NCBI RefSeq assembly: GCF_049056525.1
Contig: NZ_JBHUPT010000029.1
Coordinates: forward strand, 1-64,000
Length of the DNA stretch: 64,000 nucleotides
DNA from: Leisingera coralii
GTDB taxonomy: Bacteria; Pseudomonadota; Alphaproteobacteria; Rhodobacterales; Rhodobacteraceae
Reading direction: 5' to 3'
A program made the position numbers and the translations under genes. The notes beneath the pieces were generated by a model. That model had not been told where the DNA came from. It saw only the letters and a list, made by a program, of their open reading frames with translations, and made no database searches. Shown in pieces: positions 27,089-38,521 of this stretch. The stretch's first letter is position 1; every line of letters begins with the position of its first letter.

Positions 27089-27420
27089 GCTGTTTCCCAA
27101 GCGGTTAGCCTGCTTCTCGAAGTAAGTCATACAGCAGGTTTATCCAGAAACCAGCCGCAAAGTCCCGGCAGCTGTTGCCTTTGCGCAAGGCAGTTGCAGA
27201 CCCGGCGGTTTGCGGCCCTGAATCCCTTCCCGGCTTACGGCTTCGTCTCCAGGGAGAATTCCCCCAAAGGAACGAAACTTCCCCGCTGAGGGAATTCCAC
27301 CCCTTTTGTCGCAAAAAACGAACATTCCGGCGCGCTGGCATCGAGTCCGGGAGGGCGTTGTCTGGTGTGTATCTGCATCCGCCTCGCACAGGCGATCTGA
27401 CCCAAGGGAGGAGAAACCCC
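27089..27420. other. Intergenic region upstream of nhaC
   Basis: About 330 bp between divergent lectin and antiporter genes. It contains two AATTCC-type motifs near 27254 and 27291 but no convincing operator. A clear Shine-Dalgarno (GGGAGGAG) precedes the GTG of nhaC. No gene supported. Confidence 0.45.
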
Positions 27421-28893
27421 GTGTCACCAATTGATCCGAATACTGTGAAACCTGGCCTCGGGATGGCGCTGCTGCCCATCGTGCTGACGCTGGCCGTTCT
27501 GGGGGTCCAGCTGTTCTATTTCGGGGATTTCACCCCGCATATCCCGCTGGCCATCGGCATTGCCATCACCGCGCTGGTGGGGCTGAAGCTGGGCCACAAG
27601 TGGGACAATATCGAAGAAGGCGTGTTCCACGTCATCAACATCTCGCTGCCGTCGGTGTCGATCCTGATCACCGTCGGCATGATCGTCGGCATCTGGATTG
27701 CCAGCGGCACCGTGCCGACGCTGATTTACTACGGCCTGAAAATCCTGTCGCCGGAGCTGTTCCTGGCCGCGGGTATGGTGCTGTGTTCCATCGTGTCGGT
27801 GTCGCTGGGCACCTCCTGGGGCACCGTGGGCACCGTCGGCCTGGCGCTGATGGGGATTGGCGCGGGCTTTGGCATTCCGATGTACTGGACCGCCGGCGCT
27901 GTGGTCTCCGGCGCATTTTTCGGCGACAAGATCTCCCCCTTGTCGGATACCACCAACCTGGCCCCTGCCGTGACCGGCACCAACCTGTTCGACCACATCC
28001 GCAACATGCTGCCGACCACCGTGCCGTCGATGCTGATTGCGCTGGTGATCTACCTGGTTGTCGGGTTCACCCTGATCGACACCTCGCAGGTGTCGTTTGA
28101 GCGGATCGACGCGATCACCGCGGCGCTGGACGAGGCGTTCTGGATCTCGCCGCTGATGCTGCTGCCGGCGCTGCTGGTCATCTTCCTCGCCGTGAAGAAG
28201 CAGCCGCCGATCCCGTCGCTGTTTGCCGGGGCTGTTGTCGGCGGCATCATGGCGATGGTGTGCCAGGGCGCGGGCCTGCATGAGACCTTCACATTCGCCA
28301 ACAGCGGCTATGCCATCGACACCGGCGTTGCGGAAATCGACCCGCTGCTGAACCGCGGCGGCATCCAGTCGATGATGTGGACCATTTCGCTGGTGCTGCT
28401 TGCGCTGGGGTTCGGCGGCGCGCTGGAGCGGACCGGCTGCCTGCAGGCGATCATCGAGGTGATCATTGCCCGGGTGAAAAGCTTTGCCGGCATCCAGACC
28501 TCGGCGATCCTGACCTCGGTGGCGACCAACACCGTGGCGGGCGACCCCTATCTGTCGATTGCCCTGCCGGGCCGCATGTATGCGCCGGTTTACCGTGGCA
28601 TGAAGTATTCGCCGCTGAACCTGTCGCGCGCCATCGAGGAAGGCGGCACCCTGGTGTCGCCGCTGATCCCCTGGAACGCAGGCGGCGCCTTCGTGATCTC
28701 GGCGCTGGCGCTGGGTATTGCTGATGGCAACTTTGAGAACCTGCTGTATATCCCGCTGGCCTTTGCCTGCTGGCTGTCGCCGCTGATCGGCATCTTCTAT
28801 GCGATGACCGGGCTGTTCTCGCCCCGCGCCAGCGAAGAGGAAATCATCGCCTGGGAAGACAGCGGTGAGCCGGTGGCCGAGCTGACCGCCTGA
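27421..28893 (+). CDS. nhaC: Na+/H+ antiporter NhaC family
   Basis: A 490-aa polytopic membrane protein of the NhaC family, with about 11-12 hydrophobic segments from residue 14 onward. Family motifs include GTSWGTVGTVG (about residues 130-140), the GDKISPLSDTTNLAP motif near 168-182 and the late TNTVAGDPYLSI and EEGGTLVSPLIPWNAGG segments. It exports Na+ (or exchanges malate/lactate in some members) and helps with salt and pH balance. The start is GTG with GGGAGGAG upstream. Its own terminator follows, so it is monocistronic. Confidence 0.93.
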   Translation: MSPIDPNTVKPGLGMALLPIVLTLAVLGVQLFYFGDFTPHIPLAIGIAITALVGLKLGHKWDNIEEGVFHVINISLPSVSILITVGMIVGIWIASGTVPTLIYYGLKILSPELFLAAGMVLCSIVSVSLGTSWGTVGTVGLALMGIGAGFGIPMYWTAGAVVSGAFFGDKISPLSDTTNLAPAVTGTNLFDHIRNMLPTTVPSMLIALVIYLVVGFTLIDTSQVSFERIDAITAALDEAFWISPLMLLPALLVIFLAVKKQPPIPSLFAGAVVGGIMAMVCQGAGLHETFTFANSGYAIDTGVAEIDPLLNRGGIQSMMWTISLVLLALGFGGALERTGCLQAIIEVIIARVKSFAGIQTSAILTSVATNTVAGDPYLSIALPGRMYAPVYRGMKYSPLNLSRAIEEGGTLVSPLIPWNAGGAFVISALALGIADGNFENLLYIPLAFACWLSPLIGIFYAMTGLFSPRASEEEIIAWEDSGEPVAELTA

Positions 28894-28900
28894 CCGCCCC

Positions 28901-28934
28901 GCGCGCCGGAGCCTCCCCTCCGGCGCGCGTTTTG
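28901..28934 (+). terminator. Terminator of nhaC
   Basis: An 11-bp perfect stem (GCGCGCCGGAG / CTCCGGCGCGC, 28901-28928) with a 6-nt loop and GTTTTG after it. Confidence 0.87.
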
Positions 28935-28965
28935 AAGTGAACATCCCATCTGTTAGGTTAGTGAT

Positions 28966-29988
28966 ATGCATCCCCGCAGCTTTGTCCCGAAAGGTGCGGC
29001 CAGTTTCCGGGTTGATTACGACGGGCCGCCAAAAGACATCTACTTTCTGCTTCTGCCGAAGCTGACCATGCTGGCGTTCAGCGCTGCCGTGGAGCCCTTG
29101 CGGATCGCCAACCAGGTGACCGGCAAGGAGCTGTACCGCTGGTTCCTGATCAGCGAGGGCGGGCAGCCGGTGCCCTGCTCCAACGGGATCGGCATCAATA
29201 CCGACCTGGCGCTGGAGGACCTGCCCCGCGGCAGCTTTGCCTTTATCTGCTCCGGCATCGAGCCCTCCGACAGTGCCAGCCCCAAGGCCCTGTCGTGGAT
29301 CCGGCGGCAGAATGCGCATGGCAGCCGCTTTGGCGGCATCTGCACCGGCGCCTTTGCCCTGGCCCAGGCCGGCATCCTGCAGGACCAGCGCTTTACCCTG
29401 CATTGGGAGAACCAGCCGTCGTTTTCCGAGTATTTCCCCGGGCTGGAGCCGACGGCGAACCTCTATGAGATCGACAACGGGCTGATGACCTGCGGCGGCG
29501 GCAATGCGGCCACCGACATGATGCTGGAGATGATCGAGACCGATCATGGCAAGGATCTGGCGGTGATCGTGTCGGACATGTGCATCCACTTCCGCTCCAA
29601 CAACCGTGAGGCGCTGCAGAAGTCGGCCTATTCCGTTGCCTTGAGCAGCCGCAACCAGCATTTGATCAACGCGATGCAGTTCATGCACGACACCATCGAG
29701 GAACCGGTGGAGATCGGGGTGGTGGCGGAGCACGCGCAAATCTCGCGCCGCCAGCTGGAGCGGCTGTTCCAGCGCTATGTCGGCACCTCGCCGGTGCAGT
29801 TCTATATCGAGCTGCGGGTGGGACGGGCGCTGGCGCTGCTGAATGAGACCAACATGACGGTGGCAGAGATCTCCGCCGCCACCGGCTTCAGCAGTGCCAC
29901 CCAGCTGTCGATCCGCTTCAAGAAGCGCTACGGGCAGTCGCCCGCCTCGTTCCGCAAGAGCTGGGCCGGGAAGGCGGCGGAGGAATAG
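28966..29988 (+). CDS. GlxA-family transcriptional regulator (DJ-1/PfpI + AraC HTH)
   Basis: A 340-aa regulator. The N-terminal DJ-1/PfpI-like (class I glutamine amidotransferase-like) domain, about residues 20-210, has the nucleophile-type turn GGICTGAFALA. The C-terminal AraC domain (about 225-330) has two helix-turn-helix motifs, the second ending in TGFSSATQLSIRFKKRYGQSP. Such proteins control arginine, choline, carnitine or glycine-betaine metabolism in related bacteria. No catabolic operon is adjacent, so the target here cannot be named. Confidence 0.92.
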   Translation: MHPRSFVPKGAASFRVDYDGPPKDIYFLLLPKLTMLAFSAAVEPLRIANQVTGKELYRWFLISEGGQPVPCSNGIGINTDLALEDLPRGSFAFICSGIEPSDSASPKALSWIRRQNAHGSRFGGICTGAFALAQAGILQDQRFTLHWENQPSFSEYFPGLEPTANLYEIDNGLMTCGGGNAATDMMLEMIETDHGKDLAVIVSDMCIHFRSNNREALQKSAYSVALSSRNQHLINAMQFMHDTIEEPVEIGVVAEHAQISRRQLERLFQRYVGTSPVQFYIELRVGRALALLNETNMTVAEISAATGFSSATQLSIRFKKRYGQSPASFRKSWAGKAAEE

Positions 29989-30001
29989 CCCCGGCGCCGG
30001 C

Positions 30002-31219
30002 CTATTTTTCGTCGCAGGCGAGCGCCGCGCTGAGTTCCGAGATCTTCTCCAGCCGCGCCGAGATCCGGTCCTGGAACTGGCCCAGCTCGTCGATGATCGA
30101 GTTCAGCGATTCCCCCACATGGCCCAGCCGCGCGCATTCGATCTTGCACAGCACCCGGGTGGTAGTGAGCGCCATGAAATGGCGGTGCAGGGTCAGGCAG
30201 GCCTTCTGGATCCGGTCGGCTTCGAACCGGACATCCTGCAGGCTGGCCCGGGCCTTGGTGAACTGGGTTTCGGTCAGTTCTGCCAGGATTGCCTGCTCGC
30301 GGGCGATATCGGTGAGGGCGGTGCTGTCTTCCTGATCCAGCTGATGGCCGCATTCGGTGAGGATGCGCGCCAGCCCTTCGACAAACATGGCTGCTGTCAC
30401 GGTGCCCTTGATGGCCCGGAAATTGCTGTTCTTGCCCCAGACATGGGCCTCGAACCAGCTGGACATCTCCCGCGACATGGAACTGTAGTTCTGGGACAGA
30501 ACGGTGACCGGCCCGCCGGCCGGCTCGATCCGCGAGGCGATGACACGCAGGTTGTGCGGGATGGTGCGCATGGATTCGAACTCCTGCACCAGCGCCTCGG
30601 TCTCCTGCACCAGCTGTTCGGCGGTGGAGAACATGGTGCGGCGTTCCGCCAGCCGCACATCCGCCGGGCGCTGCAGCCCGGCGTCGCGCGCCAGCAGCTC
30701 CTCCGCCAGGGCGTGGCCGGCAAAATCGCTGTAGGTGGCAAAGCCCAGCTCGCGCAGGCGGTCCAGCAGCCGGGCGGCGCTGTCCTCAGGGCTCAGCCCT
30801 TCGGTGTGTTCCGCCTGGCGCAGCCGGGTGTATTCCTGCTCCACCGTCCGCAGCAGCGGGCTGGTCGGCTTGATCCGCGCCGACAGGTAGCCGCCCTCGC
30901 AGGGGGTGACGATGGCAAAGACCCAGTAGAAGCTGCCGTCGCTGGCGCGGTTCTTGACATAGGCGCCGACGGTGCCGCCGCCCTTGATGGTGTCCCACAG
31001 CAGCTGGAACACCGCCCGGGGCATGTCCGGATGGCGGATAACCTTGTGCGGCGCCCCCAGCAGCTCCTCCAGAGGGTATTTGGCGACCCGGCTGAACACC
31101 GCGTTGCCGGCCCGGATGACACCGCGGTCATCGGTCCGGGAAAAGAACACTTCGTCCAAGGCAAAGTAAGCCTCTTTGCCCCTGGTCTGAGCAGTCAGCG
31201 TGCGGTCTTCAAAGGACAC
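30002..31219 (-). CDS. PAS-domain protein, Aer-like sensor without an MA domain
   Basis: A 405-aa cytosolic protein. The N-terminal PAS domain resembles Aer: IRAGNAVFSRVAKYPLEELLGAPHKVIRHPDMP (about residues 35-67; the last part is the Aer-type HPDMP), then the core AYVKNRASDGSFYWV. There is no transmembrane helix and no canonical MA signalling hairpin; the C-terminal part is helical instead. The start is GTG. It could bind FAD and report redox state to a partner. The flanking genes are a regulator and a methyltransferase, so its role is unclear. Confidence 0.78.
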   Translation of the reverse strand: MSFEDRTLTAQTRGKEAYFALDEVFFSRTDDRGVIRAGNAVFSRVAKYPLEELLGAPHKVIRHPDMPRAVFQLLWDTIKGGGTVGAYVKNRASDGSFYWVFAIVTPCEGGYLSARIKPTSPLLRTVEQEYTRLRQAEHTEGLSPEDSAARLLDRLRELGFATYSDFAGHALAEELLARDAGLQRPADVRLAERRTMFSTAEQLVQETEALVQEFESMRTIPHNLRVIASRIEPAGGPVTVLSQNYSSMSREMSSWFEAHVWGKNSNFRAIKGTVTAAMFVEGLARILTECGHQLDQEDSTALTDIAREQAILAELTETQFTKARASLQDVRFEADRIQKACLTLHRHFMALTTTRVLCKIECARLGHVGESLNSIIDELGQFQDRISARLEKISELSAALACDEK

Positions 31220-31361
31220 GATTCAGTTCCTGTCAGTGATTGTTTAGTGCGGGTTTCTGTGTAACCGGCAGTGCTTGTCAAATTGCTAATGAGGCACGTG
31301 CCGCTCAGCTTTTCCTGCAGCGCCGGAGCCGGCAGCAAGACCGCTGCCGGCAGGCGGGGGA

Positions 31362-33002
31362 TCAGGCAGCGGCGCCCTGCGCCTGCGCCTCGCCGCTGTC
31401 CTGCAGCGCTGCGCTGCTGTCCGGCAGCGTCACGCCCAGGCTTTCGAGGAGCGGCAGGCGGCGGGCGGCGAAATTTCCGGCCCGGGCGCGCAGCAGGGCG
31501 AGGTTTTCTTCCTCGGTTTCCAGCACTCTGCCCTCGTGCTGCAGCCGCTGCCCCTGCGGCGCCAGGATGCGCCAGGCCAGCGCCGCCCAGTCCGCCGGGG
31601 TTTCCAGCCCCTCGCTGCGGGCCAGCAGGAACAGCTGCTCGAACCGGTCAAGCTCCACCCCGCCGCCGGTGACCGGCGAGGCCAGAAAGCGCAGGGCCTC
31701 GCTGTCCTCGGCCCGCTTGCAGACAGCCTGGTTGAAAGCACGGCAGGCGGCGGCGCGTTCTGCCAGCCCCTCCAGCGGCAGGCAGGGCGTGATGATGCCG
31801 GTGCCCGCCAGCACCGTCAGCATCAGGGCGATGCTGCCCCAGTCCATGGCGCCGAACACGCCCTGATCCAGCAGGCTGCGCAATGTTGCGGGGCCTTGGG
31901 CCAGCGCCTTTAGCACCGGCGCGTACTGCGCCTGCTCCAGCGGCAGGTCCTTGCCGCGGTGATGGAACTTCAGCGCGCCGCCGCTGTAGGTGCGGGTGAG
32001 CGCAAACGGCGTTGCGAACCAGGCGCCGATTTCGCCGCGCGGGGTATGCGCCAGCTTGCCCTTGACAAAGATGTCGGTGCGGAAATGCTCGTTCAGCAGC
32101 ACGTCCCGCAGGCCTTCGCGGCGGTCCGGGTCCGGCTCCGCATCCAGCAGCGCCTGCTGCTGCGGCGTGAAGCGGACACTGTCGACATTGTCGAGCGGAT
32201 GCACCGAGCCGAGGAAGCTGAGCTTGGCCTGCGCCAGGCTGCCTGCCAGATCCTCGAAAAAGAACGGCGTCCAGTCCTTGTTGAAATACTCATGCGCCAG
32301 GTAGTTTTCCGGCATTGCCTCCATATGCTTCAGCCGCTGTCCCGCGCCCGGGTTATGTCCAAAGTAGCCCGCGCCGGCCTTTTCCAACTCCCTGGCAAAA
32401 CCCATCGCATCGCTGATCCGCCCGGTCAGCGGCCCGCTGCCCTGCTCTGCCCGGCTGGCAAGAATGCGGCGCAGCGGCATTGCGGCAGCCCAGCCGGGCA
32501 GCGCGTTGCAGCTGACATAGACCAGGCCGCCCGGCCGCAGCCGCTGCGAAATAAACCTGGTGATATGGTCGCGGTTTTCCTCGGACACCCAGCTGAAGAC
32601 ACCGTGCAGCGCGATGATGTCAAAGCTTTCCGGCAGGCCCGGCGTTTCGCCGAAATCCTCGAAGCAGCGTTCGTGGAAGTGCATGTTGTCCAGCCCGGCC
32701 TCCTGCGCCAGTTCGGCCGCGCCGGCGATATGCGCGGGGCTGAAGTCCATCGCGTGGAATTCGATCTGCGGGTTCGCCGCCGCCAGCAGGTTGGCCGAGA
32801 ACCCCTGGCCGCAGCCCAGCTCGCAATAGGTTGCGCCGGGACGGTCCAGCCCGTGCCGGTGGCCCTGGCGCATGGCGCCGAAAGCCAGCAGAGCCGGTGT
32901 CAGCTGCTGGTGGAAGTCGAAGGTGTAGTCGATGCCGGCGACATAGCCGGAGGTCCAATCGGTCACGGGGAATCCTGCAGTTGGTTTATTGATGGCTCCC
33001 AT
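31362..33002 (-). CDS. SAM-dependent methyltransferase with regulatory domain
   Basis: A 546-aa protein. The N-terminal class I methyltransferase carries motif I ATYCELGCGQGFSANLLAAA (about residues 57-76) and motif III-like SFDIIALHGVFSWV. The middle region (DWTPFFFEDLAGSLAQAKLSF) matches the MethyTransf_Reg (PF10119-type) domain, followed by a winged-helix-like C-terminal part. Substrate unknown; relatives include methyltransferases acting on sugars or cell-surface proteins. It is preceded by an unusual array of three hairpins at 33091-33160. Confidence 0.87.
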   Translation of the reverse strand: MGAINKPTAGFPVTDWTSGYVAGIDYTFDFHQQLTPALLAFGAMRQGHRHGLDRPGATYCELGCGQGFSANLLAAANPQIEFHAMDFSPAHIAGAAELAQEAGLDNMHFHERCFEDFGETPGLPESFDIIALHGVFSWVSEENRDHITRFISQRLRPGGLVYVSCNALPGWAAAMPLRRILASRAEQGSGPLTGRISDAMGFARELEKAGAGYFGHNPGAGQRLKHMEAMPENYLAHEYFNKDWTPFFFEDLAGSLAQAKLSFLGSVHPLDNVDSVRFTPQQQALLDAEPDPDRREGLRDVLLNEHFRTDIFVKGKLAHTPRGEIGAWFATPFALTRTYSGGALKFHHRGKDLPLEQAQYAPVLKALAQGPATLRSLLDQGVFGAMDWGSIALMLTVLAGTGIITPCLPLEGLAERAAACRAFNQAVCKRAEDSEALRFLASPVTGGGVELDRFEQLFLLARSEGLETPADWAALAWRILAPQGQRLQHEGRVLETEEENLALLRARAGNFAARRLPLLESLGVTLPDSSAALQDSGEAQAQGAAA

Positions 33003-33090
33003 CGATTTTTTGGAAAATTGATGAGGATCAGGTTAAGAACCTTCGCTTCACCGAAATGTCACCGGTCCGTGAAGCGGCGGCAGCGCCGAC

Positions 33091-33160
33091 CGGAGTTTTA
33101 CAAAACTCCGGCTAGGAAAATTATCAATTTTCCTGGCCGTTTTCCTCCCAGGAAAACGGC
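33091..33160. repeat. Array of three back-to-back hairpins
   Basis: Hairpin 1: CGGAGTTTT-AC-AAAACTCCG (33091-33110). Hairpin 2: AGGAAAATT-ATC-AATTTTCCT (33114-33134). Hairpin 3: GCCGTTTTCCT-CCC-AGGAAAACGGC (33136-33160). Hairpins 2 and 3 share the AGGAAAA half-arm. They are contiguous, lie between the methyltransferase start and the atp operon terminator, and would fall in the methyltransferase leader RNA or promoter. Confidence 0.8.
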
Positions 33161-33184
33161 GGGAGCGGCCTGGCGATCCCCCAA

Positions 33185-33213
33185 ACGAAAACCGGCCCCC
33201 AAAGGGAGCCGGT
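33185..33213 (-). terminator. Terminator of the atpHAGDC operon
   Basis: On the minus strand an ACCGGC / GCCGGT stem (33191-33213) with an 11-nt loop that can pair further (CCC/GGG) is followed by TTTTCG. It lies 27 bp after the atpC stop. Confidence 0.85.
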
Positions 33214-33239
33214 CTTTAGTGTAGCAATCCAAAACCGGA

Positions 33240-33653
33240 TCAGAGGGACATATGGGTGCCCAGGGCTTCCATGTCGGCGAGCAGCTTGGCTGCGTCCTCG
33301 ACCAGGCCGTGCGGCTGGTCTTCCTCTTTCGCGGTCTTGTACATCACGCGGGCTTCCTCGATCAGCTCGTTCATCTGATCGCGGGTCATTTCGGCCATCG
33401 GGATCGCGCGCTCGGCCAGAACCGACAGGCTGTCGCCTGCGATTTCGGCAAAACCGCCGGTCACCAGATACTCCGAGTTGCCTTCGGGGCTTTCGACCTT
33501 CAGCACGCCGGGGCGCAGGGTGGTGATGGTCGGCGCGTGCTGAGGCATCGCCGTCATGTCACCCTCGGACCCGGGGATCTGAACCGCGCTGGCCTGCAGC
33601 GACGCCAGGGCGCGCTCGGGGCTCACGAGGTCGAATTGCATCGTTTGTGCCAT
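33240..33653 (-). CDS. atpC: F1F0 ATP synthase subunit epsilon
   Basis: The 137-aa epsilon subunit sits in the rotor stalk and regulates ATP hydrolysis. The N-terminal beta-sandwich (MQFDLVSPERALASLQASAVQIPGSEGD) is well preserved, and the C-terminal helical domain is short. It starts with a strong AGGAGG ribosome site. It is the last gene of the F1 operon, ending 27 bp before a terminator. Confidence 0.96.
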   Translation of the reverse strand: MAQTMQFDLVSPERALASLQASAVQIPGSEGDMTAMPQHAPTITTLRPGVLKVESPEGNSEYLVTGGFAEIAGDSLSVLAERAIPMAEMTRDQMNELIEEARVMYKTAKEEDQPHGLVEDAAKLLADMEALGTHMSL

Positions 33654-33709
33654 TGGGGCCTCCTTTCAGGGTCCCCCCGCACCGCGGGGGCGCGGGGGAA
33701 AATCCGTTC

Positions 33710-35134
<1,425 letters not shown>

Positions 35135-35155
35135 TTGTTGGTCTCCGGTTGTCTC

Positions 35156-36031
35156 TTAGAGCGCCTCAGCGCCCGAAATGATTTCAATCAGCTCGTTGGT
35201 GATCACGGCCTGGCGGGAGCGGTTGAACTCGATGGTCAGCTTGTCGATCATCTCGCCCGCGTTGCGGGTTGCGTTGTCCATCGCGCTCATCCGGGCACCC
35301 TGTTCGGATGCACCGTTTTCCAGCAGCCCCGCGAAGATCTGGGTCGCCACGCCGCGCGGCAGCAGGTCCGCGAGGATCCGCTCTTCGCCGGGCTCGTAGT
35401 CGTAGACGGCGCCAGAGCTCTCGCCTTCCTCAGCTTCAAACGAAGCCGGGATGATCTGCTGCGCGGTCGGGATCTGGGTCACCACGTTGACGAACTCCGA
35501 GTAGAAGATCGTGGCAACGTCGAATTCACCAGCATCGAACCGGGTCAGGATGTCCTTGGCGATCGCCTGCGCGTTGGCATAGCCGACGCGCTTGACTTCG
35601 CTGAGGTCCACATGGCCGACGAAATCACTGCCGAGGTCGCGCTTCAGGGCGTCGCGGCCCTTCTTGCCGACGGTCAGAACCTTGACCGTCTTGCCCGCGG
35701 CCTTCAGCTCGGCCGCCTTCTGGCGGGCGAGCTTGGCAATGTTCGAGTTGAAGCCGCCGCACAGACCGCGCTCGGCAGTCATCACGACCAGCAGCTGAAC
35801 CTGGTCCGAGCCGGTGCCGCGGAGCAGCTTGGGCGCGGAGTCGGAACCGCCGACCGAGGCCGCCAGCCCCGCCATCACGGCATTGAACCGCTTGGCGTAG
35901 GGCCGGGAATCCTCGGCAGCTTCCTGGGCGCGGCGAAGTTTCGCCGCGGCCACCATTTGCATGGCTTTGGTGATCTTGCGGGTCGATTTGACCGACTCGA
36001 TCCTGTTTTTAAGGTCCTTGAGAGAAGGCAT
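35156..36031 (-). CDS. atpG: F1F0 ATP synthase subunit gamma
   Basis: The 291-aa central rotor shaft. The N-terminal coiled-coil helix begins MPSLKDLKNRIESVKSTRKITKAM and the C-terminal helix ends NRSRQAVITNELIEIISGAEAL. ERGLCGGFNSNIAKLAR (about residues 88-104) is the conserved central motif. Position between atpA and atpD is the usual order in bacteria. Confidence 0.97.
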   Translation of the reverse strand: MPSLKDLKNRIESVKSTRKITKAMQMVAAAKLRRAQEAAEDSRPYAKRFNAVMAGLAASVGGSDSAPKLLRGTGSDQVQLLVVMTAERGLCGGFNSNIAKLARQKAAELKAAGKTVKVLTVGKKGRDALKRDLGSDFVGHVDLSEVKRVGYANAQAIAKDILTRFDAGEFDVATIFYSEFVNVVTQIPTAQQIIPASFEAEEGESSGAVYDYEPGEERILADLLPRGVATQIFAGLLENGASEQGARMSAMDNATRNAGEMIDKLTIEFNRSRQAVITNELIEIISGAEAL

Positions 36032-36046
36032 GTCCCGACTCTCTCC

Positions 36047-37585
<1,539 letters not shown>

Positions 37586-38146
37586 TTATCCGACCTCTTT
37601 CATTGCATTCTGTAGGGAGTTGAGCTTGGAGCGGATCGAGCTGTCGATCATCTTCGAGCCCACTTTAACGACGAGACCGCCAATGATGGACGCATCGACG
37701 GTGGCATTGATGGTGACTTTCTTGCCCACGCGCTCGGCCAGGGTCTTGGCCAGCTTTTCGCTCTGGGTCTTGGTCAGCGCCTTGGCGGACACCACCTCGG
37801 CGGTGACTTCGCCGCGGGCCTCGGCCAGGCGGTCGCGCAGCGCGCCGATCAGCGCGGGCACCACGAACAGGCGGCGCTTGTCGGCCATCAGGGCAAGGGT
37901 ATTGCGCAGGACGGGATCCAGGCCCATCTTGTCCGCCACCGCGGTGATCGCGGCGCCCTGCTCTTCGCGCGACAGGAGCGGCGAGTGGATCAGGCTGTTG
38001 AGGTCTTCGCTGTCAGCCAGCGCGGCTGCCAGATCATTGATGCTGGTTTCAAGGCTGTCGAGCGCCTTGTTTTCTTCAGCGATGTCGAACACCGCCGTGG
38101 CATAGCGCGCAGCAATGCCTGCAGAAATCGAAGCTGGTTCGGACAC
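37586..38146 (-). CDS. atpH: F1F0 ATP synthase subunit delta
   Basis: A 186-aa stator subunit linking F1 to the F0 b subunits. The start is GTG 38146, chosen because GGAAGG lies 6 bp upstream and the product begins SEPASISAGIAARYATAVFD, as in other alphaproteobacteria; upstream in-frame codons have no support. The conserved C-terminal VGSKMIDSSIRSKLN motif is present. It is the first gene of the operon; the F0 genes (atpB, E, F) are not in this window, the normal split arrangement in Rhodobacteraceae. A weak promoter (TTGAAA, 17 bp, TCATAT) lies near 38302-38330. Confidence 0.96.
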   Translation of the reverse strand: MSEPASISAGIAARYATAVFDIAEENKALDSLETSINDLAAALADSEDLNSLIHSPLLSREEQGAAITAVADKMGLDPVLRNTLALMADKRRLFVVPALIGALRDRLAEARGEVTAEVVSAKALTKTQSEKLAKTLAERVGKKVTINATVDASIIGGLVVKVGSKMIDSSIRSKLNSLQNAMKEVG

Positions 38147-38411
38147 GTCCACCCTTCCGATATGTTTTTGGCCCCGGTTGGCATACCTGGCCTTCAGGCG
38201 GCGTCCGGGGGCGTGAGTCATCCCCCATTGGCAGCGGGGCGTTGAAATCAGCGTGGGTCTAGCAGAGCGGATGCGACCTATCAACTGTCTATAACGGTAA
38301 CATATGAAAGCATGTTTCCCGTGTTTTCAAAGGCTTGCAGGAAGTGCGGCCCTTTGACCACAGTCGTTAAATAAAAAAGTGCGGCTGAACTGCAGGATTT
38401 TGCGATTCCGG

Positions 38412-38469
38412 AAAGCGGCATTTGCGCCAAAAAACGTCACATATCGGTGCTGAGGCCGCTTTTGGCGCA
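38412..38469. other. Inverted repeat between methyltransferase gene and atp operon
   Basis: TGCGCCAAAA (38423-38432) and TTTTGGCGCA (38460-38469) are perfect inverted repeats 27 nt apart. AAAGCGGC (38412-38419) can instead pair with GCCGCTTT (38456-38463), an overlapping and mutually exclusive pairing. It lies between the end of the methyltransferase gene and the start of the atp operon, possibly terminating the former. Confidence 0.5.
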
Positions 38470-38521
38470 CTCCTGAGGCCCCTTCGGCAGTTTCCGGGAA
38501 TCGAAATCGGCACCCGCGGGG

